Origin: Terriglobales bacterium
GTDB lineage: Bacteria; Acidobacteriota; Terriglobia; Terriglobales; Acidobacteriaceae
Length of the DNA: 64,000 nt
Assembly: GCA_025934735.1 (NCBI GenBank)
Contig: JAICWP010000022.1
Coordinates: 1 to 64,000 of the forward strand
Direction: 5' to 3'
Part shown: positions 58,760-64,000 of the stretch, one piece after another
Layout of the letters: every line of letters starts with the position of its first letter
How positions within the stretch are numbered: position 1 is the first letter of the stretch
Notes under the pieces: generated by a model
Told to the model about the DNA's origin: nothing
Databases searched by the model: none
The model's input: the letters and a program-made list of their open reading frames with translations, nothing else
Translations under genes and position numbers: made by a program

Positions 58760-59614
58760 ATGGGTTTCCTACAAGGTTCCAAGCCGCTTCGCCATGTGGA
58801 TGAGTGGGACGAATTCGTGCAACGCCGCTACACGCCGGGCAGATCCGAAGCAGACTTCCGCCACTACGATGCTGAGGCAAACCCAAAGATAGCGGAGTTT
58901 TACCGCTTCAATCACGCAAACCAAACCTTGGATTATGTCCTCCGGAAAGAGAAGCAGTACTTCGGCCTCAAGCGTGGTCAAAAAAGCGTTTGGGAAGCGG
59001 CGGAATATCTCAACACATTGGTGGATGATAGCGATCCCGATACCGATGTGACGCAAATCGAACACCTGTTGCAAACATCCGAGGCGATCCGTAAAGATGG
59101 GCATCCGCGCTGGATGGTACTTGTCGGGTTCCTGCATGATCTCGGGAAATGCCTCTGCTTGTATGGCGAGCCGCAGTGGGGAGTGGTAGGAGATACGTTT
59201 CCGGTTGGTTGCGCCTGGTCAGATCAGGTTGTCTTTCCGCAGTACTTCCGCGAAAACCCCGACGCCGAAATTCCCAAATACCAGAGCCTGTGCGGGATTT
59301 ACGAGCCTAACTGTGGACTGGAAAACGTACACATGTCCTTCGGCCATGACGGCTATATTGCGCAGGTGGTGAAGCCCTATCTTTCGGACGAGGCGCTGTA
59401 CATGCTGCGGTTTCACTCTTTCTACGCATGGCACCACCATGGCGCTTATCAACATCTGGAAAACGAAAAGGACAAGGCAATGCTGGAGTGGGTCCGAAAA
59501 TTCAGTTCTTATGATCTTTATTCGAAGGGCCACAGCAAGCCAGATCTAGAGCAACTGAAACCGTACTACGACGATCTGTTTGCCGAGTTCCTGCCGGAGA
59601 AGATGGATTGGTAG
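58760..59614 (+). CDS. miox: myo-Inositol oxygenase
   Basis: 284 residues, close to the eukaryotic enzyme in length and order. The six iron ligands are all present: H102, H126-D127 in FLHDLGK, H196 in SFGHDGY, H219 in LRFHSFYAW and D252 in YDLYSK; K130 matches the substrate-contact lysine. Conserved GEPQWGVVGDTFPVGC is intact. The enzyme cleaves myo-inositol to D-glucuronate using a di-iron centre. Bacterial MIOX genes are uncommon, and no glucuronate or inositol-pathway gene is next to it. The upstream gap is AT-rich and the Shine-Dalgarno is weak. Confidence 0.93.
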   Translation: MGFLQGSKPLRHVDEWDEFVQRRYTPGRSEADFRHYDAEANPKIAEFYRFNHANQTLDYVLRKEKQYFGLKRGQKSVWEAAEYLNTLVDDSDPDTDVTQIEHLLQTSEAIRKDGHPRWMVLVGFLHDLGKCLCLYGEPQWGVVGDTFPVGCAWSDQVVFPQYFRENPDAEIPKYQSLCGIYEPNCGLENVHMSFGHDGYIAQVVKPYLSDEALYMLRFHSFYAWHHHGAYQHLENEKDKAMLEWVRKFSSYDLYSKGHSKPDLEQLKPYYDDLFAEFLPEKMDW

Positions 59615-59751
59615 CCCGGGCAGAGTAACGCCGGGCCGCCTCCAATGAGCTTTTTGGTTCCGATTGTGTTTAGCTTATTGCTATGAAATCCGCTTATCGC
59701 ATTTCATTCCCAGCGGCAGCCCCTCTTCAAGCTGGTCCAATTAGGTCTTTC

Positions 59752-60768
59752 TCAACCCTGCGGTAAAGCTGCCGTGTGATGTCCCACTTTGGGGACAACT
59801 TCCCGCGCGAACGCTTCCAGTTGCGAGTCCTCCTCTCCCGACATCAGATAAAGGTTGAACTGGGTGACCCCGGCGGCAGCAAGAGCGTGCAATTTCTCAA
59901 TCTGACGGCTGGCGGGGCCGAGCAGGCAGAAGCGGTCCACCACTTCATCCGAAACGAACTGCTTGTTATCGCTCTCCACTTCGCAATGGTGCCGGTAGTC
60001 ATAACCAGCGCGGTTGCGCACGTAGGACACCAGGGCCGCCGGCAACTCTTCAGGCTTATAACGCGCGATCAGGTCCACCACATGGTTGGAGACCAGCGCA
60101 GGAAACCAGCGCACGCGTTCGCGCGCGGCCTTTACATCGTCAGACACCCAGGCCGGGGCGGCCGCCATAATCTGAATCTCCGCCCGCTTGCGTCCGGCTT
60201 CCTTCGCGCCCTGCCACACAAATCCCAGGCACCACGAGATGAGATCCGGGTCCGCGAACTGAAGGATGATGCCATCAGCGATTCGCCCCGCCAGGGTCAG
60301 CACCTTGGGGCCGTAGCCCGCGATCCACACCGGCGGCGAACCTTGTGCCCAGGTAATCTGCGCTGGCTGGCCCTCGTACTGGATTTCGCCGCCAGCGGTC
60401 AGCGAGCGGAACGCGGAGATCGCCTCTTCCAGGTGCGAGGAGGTGACTGGCTTTTTCCCCAGCACGCGGCGGGAACTGTCGCCTCGCCCAATGCCCAGCT
60501 CCATGCGTCCGCCGGAAATCACATTGAGCGTGGCGTACAGGCTGGCGGTCACAGTAATGTCGCGCACCGCAGGATTGGTAACGCAAGTGCCGAGATGCAG
60601 CGCACGGGTGTTGGCCGCCATCAAGGCGAGCAGCGGGTACGGGTCCTTCCACAGAATATGCGAATCGAAGATCCAGCCGTACTGGAAGCCCAACTTTTCG
60701 GCTTGGCGGGTGAGTCCGAGGATGCGCTCCACGGATAGATCAGGTTTCAGGGTGAAGCCGAACTGCAT
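59752..60768 (-). CDS. LLM-class flavin/F420-dependent oxidoreductase
   Basis: About 338 residues. The luciferase-like barrel is seen in MQFGFTLKPDLSVERILGL, GWIFDSHILWKDPYPLLALMAANT, LHLGTCVTNPAVRDITVTAS, GGRMELGIGRGDSSRRVLGK and PPVWIAGYGPKVLTLAGRIADG. The ATG at 60768 follows GGGGGAGGTGGCT. It diverges from the aminotransferase. In my recollection related LLM proteins (TIGR03842-like) occur in hydantoinase gene clusters, so a role in pyrimidine or hydantoin breakdown is possible but unproven. Confidence 0.85.
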   Translation of the reverse strand: MQFGFTLKPDLSVERILGLTRQAEKLGFQYGWIFDSHILWKDPYPLLALMAANTRALHLGTCVTNPAVRDITVTASLYATLNVISGGRMELGIGRGDSSRRVLGKKPVTSSHLEEAISAFRSLTAGGEIQYEGQPAQITWAQGSPPVWIAGYGPKVLTLAGRIADGIILQFADPDLISWCLGFVWQGAKEAGRKRAEIQIMAAAPAWVSDDVKAARERVRWFPALVSNHVVDLIARYKPEELPAALVSYVRNRAGYDYRHHCEVESDNKQFVSDEVVDRFCLLGPASRQIEKLHALAAAGVTQFNLYLMSGEEDSQLEAFAREVVPKVGHHTAALPQG

Positions 60769-60910
60769 AGCCACCTCCCCCGGGGAGGGCGAGTTTAGCA
60801 CAGGTGTAGAATGCTCCACGGCTTCGAAACGCACCAGTTCTCGACTCGGCGAGCCACACGCGCGAACAAGCCTGAATTCCAGCTACTTCCCCCTTCTTGG
60901 GAGGTGTCAC

Positions 60911-62230
60911 TTGGCTTCTCGGACTATCGGCGCCAGCGAAAAAGCCGGACTTTCCCGGCAGGAGATTCTGCGCAAACAGAAGGAGTACATCTTTCCTTCG
61001 GTCACGAATTACTACGCTGATCCGCTGCCGCTCGACCACGGCTACATGCAACATGTCTGGGACGTGGAAGGGCGCAAGTATCTGGACTTCTTCGGCGGCA
61101 TCGTGACCGTGAGCGTGGGCCACTGCAACCCGCGGGTGACCGCGCCCATGAAGGCGCAGATAGACAAGCTGCAGCACGTTTCCACTTGCTTCCCCATGGA
61201 GCCGATGGTGGCGCTGGCGGAAAAGCTGGCGCAGATTACGCCAGGGGCGCTGAAGAAATCGTTTTTCACCAACAGCGGCACGGAGGCTAATGAAACCGCG
61301 GTGCAACTGGCGCGCATGCACACGGGCAATTTCGATGTGGTGGCGCTGCGCCACGGCTACAGCGGGCGCTCGTCGCTGGCCCGCGGCCTGACTGGGCTGA
61401 ACACCTGGCGGCGTGGGACCATCCAGGTGGGCGTGGTGCATGCCATGAATCCGTATTGCTACCGCTGCCCGCTGGGCCTGAAGTATCCCGATTGCGGCGT
61501 GGCCTGCGTGCGCGATCTGGAAGACGTGATCCAGACTTCGACTTCGGGGCGCCTCGCGGCCTTCCTGGCCGAGCCGATTCAGGGCGTGGCCGGGTTCATC
61601 ACTCCGCCGAAGGAATATTTCAAGCTGGCATTCAACATCGTGAAACAGTACGGCGGCGACTTCATTGCCGATGAAGTGCAGACCGGCTGGGGACGTACCG
61701 GCAACAAATGGTTCGGCATCGAGCATTGGGAGGTGGAGCCGGACATCATGACCGCAGCCAAGGGCCTGGGTAACGGCGTGCCGATCGGCCTGACGGTGGC
61801 CCGCCCGGACATCGCCGACGCCATGCAGGGTCTGACCATTTCCACCTTCGGCGGCAATCCCGTGACCTGCGTGGCCGCCAAGGCGGTGATTGACGTAGTG
61901 GAAGAAGATGACTTGCGCAGCAATGCCGCCAACGTAGGGGGCTATTTCCGGCAGAAGCTTGAGGAACTGCAGGAAAAGCACACGCTGATCGGCGATGTGC
62001 GCGGCATGGGCCTGATGCAGGCCATGGAACTGGTGGAGGACCGGCAAAGCAAAAAGCCGGCAACGGCAGCCACAGCCGCGATTATGGAGGAGGCGCGCAA
62101 ACGCGGGCTGCTGGTGGGCAAGGGCAGCCTGTGGGGGAATGTGATCCGCATGTCACCGCCGCTCAACATCGGCAAGTCCGACGTGGACGAGGCAGTCGGC
62201 ATCCTGGATGAAAGCTTCAGCGCGGTGTAA
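60911..62230 (+). CDS. Class-III PLP aminotransferase (beta-alanine:pyruvate / AGXT2-like)
   Basis: About 439 residues. PLP motifs: TNSGTEANETAVQLARMHTGN, FLAEPIQGVAGFITPP, FIADEVQTGWGRTGNKWFG and the lysine in MTAAKGLGNGVPIG. Its EYIFPSVTNYYADPLPLDHGYMQHVWDVEGRKYLDFFGG start matches AGXT2/Omega-amino-acid aminotransferases. A TTG start at 60911 has GGGAGGTG just before it; the open frame upstream is not coding-like. Downstream of ureidopropionase in the pathway it would convert beta-alanine to malonate semialdehyde. The dihydropyrimidinase follows by 16 bp. Confidence 0.92.
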   Translation: MASRTIGASEKAGLSRQEILRKQKEYIFPSVTNYYADPLPLDHGYMQHVWDVEGRKYLDFFGGIVTVSVGHCNPRVTAPMKAQIDKLQHVSTCFPMEPMVALAEKLAQITPGALKKSFFTNSGTEANETAVQLARMHTGNFDVVALRHGYSGRSSLARGLTGLNTWRRGTIQVGVVHAMNPYCYRCPLGLKYPDCGVACVRDLEDVIQTSTSGRLAAFLAEPIQGVAGFITPPKEYFKLAFNIVKQYGGDFIADEVQTGWGRTGNKWFGIEHWEVEPDIMTAAKGLGNGVPIGLTVARPDIADAMQGLTISTFGGNPVTCVAAKAVIDVVEEDDLRSNAANVGGYFRQKLEELQEKHTLIGDVRGMGLMQAMELVEDRQSKKPATAATAAIMEEARKRGLLVGKGSLWGNVIRMSPPLNIGKSDVDEAVGILDESFSAV

Positions 62231-62246
62231 AAACGGTAGAAGCGAA

Positions 62247-63635
62247 ATGGGCTTCGACACAATCATCACCAACGGCACGGTGGTCACCGCGACTGACACT
62301 TACGTGGCGGACGTGGCCATTGCCGGGGGCACGATCGTGGCCACCGGCAAGAGCCTTCCTCGCGACAACACGCGCCAGATCATTGATGCGGCGGGCAAGT
62401 ATGTAATGCCGGGCGGCATTGATGTGCATACTCACCTGGACATGCCGTTTGGCGGCACCACCAGCTCGGATGATTTTGAAACTGGGACGAAGGCGGCGGC
62501 CTTCGGCGGCACTACCACACTTATAGATTTCGCCATCCAGTACAAGGGACAAGCCCTGCGGCAGGCGTTCGACACCTGGATGCGAAAGGCGGAAAACAAG
62601 GCGGTGTGCGATTATGCCTTCCACTGCATCATCACCGATCTGCCAGACTCACGCATACCGGAGATCAAGTCGCTGGTCGGCGAGGGGGTGACCAGCTTCA
62701 AGCTGTTCATGGCCTATCCCGGCGTCTTCATGCTGGATGATGCCACCATCTTTAAGACGTTCCAGGCCGCGGCCAAGCAGGGCGCCATGGTGTGCATGCA
62801 CGCGGAAAACGGTGGCGCGATTGACGTCATTGTCAAACAGGCGCTGGCCGAAGGTAAGACGGCTCCCAAATACCACGCGCTCACACGCCCGACTACGGCA
62901 GAGGCAGAAGCCACTGCCCGCGCCATCGCGCTGGCCGAAATGGCGCAGGCCCCGGTTTACATCGTCCATTTGAGCTGCAACGATGCTCTGCAAAAAGTGC
63001 GCGAGGCGCGCGACCGGGGACTGCCGGTGCACGCGGAAACCTGCCCGCAATATTTGTATCTTTCGCTTGAGAATTTCGATGTGCCTGGCTTCGAAGGCGC
63101 GAAATACGTGTTTACGCCGCCACTCCGCGAAAAGTGGCACCAGCAGAAGTTGTGGCAAGGGCTGAAAAACGACCTGGAGGTGGTATCCACTGATCATTGC
63201 CCCTTCTGCTTCAAAGAACAGAAGGAACTGGGCCTGGACGATTTCACCAAGATCCCCAATGGCGGGCCGGGCATCGAGCACCGGCTGAGCCTGGTGTACA
63301 GCGGTGGAGTTGGCGGCGGGCACTTCAATGTCAATCGTTTCGTGGAACTGGTCTCCACCACACCGGCCAAGTTGTTCGGGCTGTACCCGCGCAAGGGGAC
63401 CATCGCCGCCGGAGCCGATGCCGACCTCGTGATCTTTGATTCCCATCGCAAGCACAGGATCAGCGCCACCACCCACCACATGCGCGTGGACTACTCGATG
63501 TTTGAAGGCATCGAGGTCACCGGCATGCCGGAGCTGGTGATGTCACGGGGAGAAGTCATCGTGCAGCATGACAAGTTCCTGGGCCGCCCCGGACGCGGAC
63601 AATTTCTGCGGCGTGTGCCCTACAACGGAGCGTGA
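62247..63635 (+). CDS. hydA: Dihydropyrimidinase / D-hydantoinase
   Basis: 462 residues of the amidohydrolase superfamily. Metal ligands: H61-x-H63 in GGIDVHTHLDMPFGG, the carboxylated lysine in TSFKLFMAYPG, a histidine in MVCMHAENGG and HLSCNDALQKVREA, and the aspartate in VVSTDHCPFCF. The SGGVGGGHFNVNRFVELVST segment is typical. It opens the ring of dihydrouracil or hydantoin to the N-carbamoyl compound, the substrate of the ureidopropionase. It lies directly after the aminotransferase. Start ATG 62247. Confidence 0.95.
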   Translation: MGFDTIITNGTVVTATDTYVADVAIAGGTIVATGKSLPRDNTRQIIDAAGKYVMPGGIDVHTHLDMPFGGTTSSDDFETGTKAAAFGGTTTLIDFAIQYKGQALRQAFDTWMRKAENKAVCDYAFHCIITDLPDSRIPEIKSLVGEGVTSFKLFMAYPGVFMLDDATIFKTFQAAAKQGAMVCMHAENGGAIDVIVKQALAEGKTAPKYHALTRPTTAEAEATARAIALAEMAQAPVYIVHLSCNDALQKVREARDRGLPVHAETCPQYLYLSLENFDVPGFEGAKYVFTPPLREKWHQQKLWQGLKNDLEVVSTDHCPFCFKEQKELGLDDFTKIPNGGPGIEHRLSLVYSGGVGGGHFNVNRFVELVSTTPAKLFGLYPRKGTIAAGADADLVIFDSHRKHRISATTHHMRVDYSMFEGIEVTGMPELVMSRGEVIVQHDKFLGRPGRGQFLRRVPYNGA

Positions 63636-63644
63636 CCGAGGACC

Positions 63645-64000
63645 TCAGGCGACTCGTTGTTGCCGCCCTCCGGCAGACTGGTGGCGATCCTCGTGATCTC
63701 CAGAATCACCTGAGGCAAGCCCGAACTCCCTGCTTTGCAATGCCCTCCTGAACGCAGCTGCGGTGCGGCTTGCGGACAACGCTCTTCTCCGGCGCTCCTT
63801 GGCCGCAGCTTTGTGTGCACACGACAGGCAATTGACCGCTGTCCTTCCTTCCTCCTTGGGAGTCCCGCACTTAATGCAAACGCCGTTGGCGGTTCTCCAG
63901 TCGTACTCCTGCTTGGATTTGGTCCTGGCTTTGGCCAGGTGCACAATGCAACACTTTTTGCCGGAAACGACCGCGCGCGTGCACTCCAGACAAATGCCGT
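63645..64000 (-). CDS. Cys-rich zinc-ribbon-like protein, 5' end outside window
   Basis: The frame is open to the right edge, so the N-terminus is missing. Visible sequence repeats a Cys pattern: GICLECTRAVVSGKKCC then GVCIKCGTPKEEGRTAVNCLSC, that is C-x2-C-x10-CC and C-x2-C-x15-C-x2-C. The C-terminal half is basic (AAAKERRRRALSASRTAAAFRR). The paired knuckles suggest zinc binding, possibly to nucleic acid. I do not recognise the family. It converges with the dihydropyrimidinase gene. Confidence 0.55.
   Translation of the reverse strand, partial: GICLECTRAVVSGKKCCIVHLAKARTKSKQEYDWRTANGVCIKCGTPKEEGRTAVNCLSCAHKAAAKERRRRALSASRTAAAFRRALQSREFGLASGDSGDHEDRHQSAGGRQQRVA

Noticed and set aside
60740-62047. 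Minus-strand ORF of 435 codons opposite the aminotransferase
   Set aside because: Shadow frame of a gene with unmistakable PLP motifs.
1-64000. CRISPR arrays, tRNA or rRNA genes, prophage or intact IS elements
   Set aside because: No regularly spaced direct repeats, cloverleaf-like sequences, rRNA motifs or transposase/integrase signatures were seen by reading; covariance-model searches would be needed to be sure.

Overview
The window is about 64 kb of GC-rich, densely coded bacterial chromosome. The gene repertoire (an omega subunit beginning MRSDLVFDAV, stand-alone homodimeric AceE, short-loop cytochrome bd, many DUF-type membrane proteins) and the style of the intergenic repeats suggest a soil Acidobacteriota, perhaps Terriglobia/Koribacter-like. 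This is an inference from protein and repeat character, not a database result. I see no rRNA, tRNA, CRISPR array, prophage or intact insertion sequence.

Layout. 1-2.5 kb: end of a ComM-type AAA+ protein, rpoZ and rho. 2.7-4.6 kb: a probable AbiE type IV toxin-antitoxin pair, followed by a 51-bp near-copy of part of rho, a long palindrome and a terminator. 4.8-16.5 kb: mixed housekeeping and membrane genes (DedA, phospholipase-D-type synthase, FemAB-like, CPBP protease, ketopantoate reductase, pyrE, mtnA, cNMP-DUF1003, SulP, DUF2306, one frameshifted small membrane gene). 16.6-25 kb: aceE, a one-chain UvrD-type helicase-nuclease, Mrp, a STAS protein and a Tat-exported flavin oxidase. 25.4-29.3 kb: hrcA-grpE-dnaJ-(membrane ORF)-rsmE. 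29.4-31.8 kb: cydAB behind a perfect TGTGA-N6-TCACA site. 31.9-47.3 kb: thioesterase, small Cys-rich proteins, a LON-domain/MoxR-AAA/VWA operon, SDR, M49-like peptidase, HAD, HD-GYP, a B12-radical-SAM enzyme, a Zn-alcohol dehydrogenase and a Sel1-repeat protein.

47.5-52.1 kb holds the strongest regulatory signal: lysC-hom-thrC plus a ubiquitin-like sulfur carrier. They are preceded by a sigma70-like promoter, a 19-codon Thr/Met-rich leader peptide (MTMTTMAMRITALLEEGAG), an antiterminator strand and a perfect 14-bp terminator hairpin. This is a complete candidate transcription attenuator for the aspartate-family pathway.

52-58.4 kb: pseudo-receiver, PEGA protein, IscX, PilZ, formamidase-like enzyme, beta-ureidopropionase and an NCS1 permease. 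58.8-63.6 kb: a myo-inositol oxygenase with all six iron ligands, an LLM flavin oxidoreductase, a class-III aminotransferase and a dihydropyrimidinase. The ureidopropionase, permease, aminotransferase and dihydropyrimidinase form most of a reductive pyrimidine (or hydantoin) catabolic pathway; the dehydrogenase is not in the window. A Cys-rich ORF runs off the right edge.

Several gaps carry short degenerate repeated words (GACTGCTGA-type, TAGCTAGTAGC-type, GTTTCAAGG-type) and three copies of a ~29-bp element with core CCTTCGCT.CG.TCAGG. These are the main non-coding structures not explained by genes.
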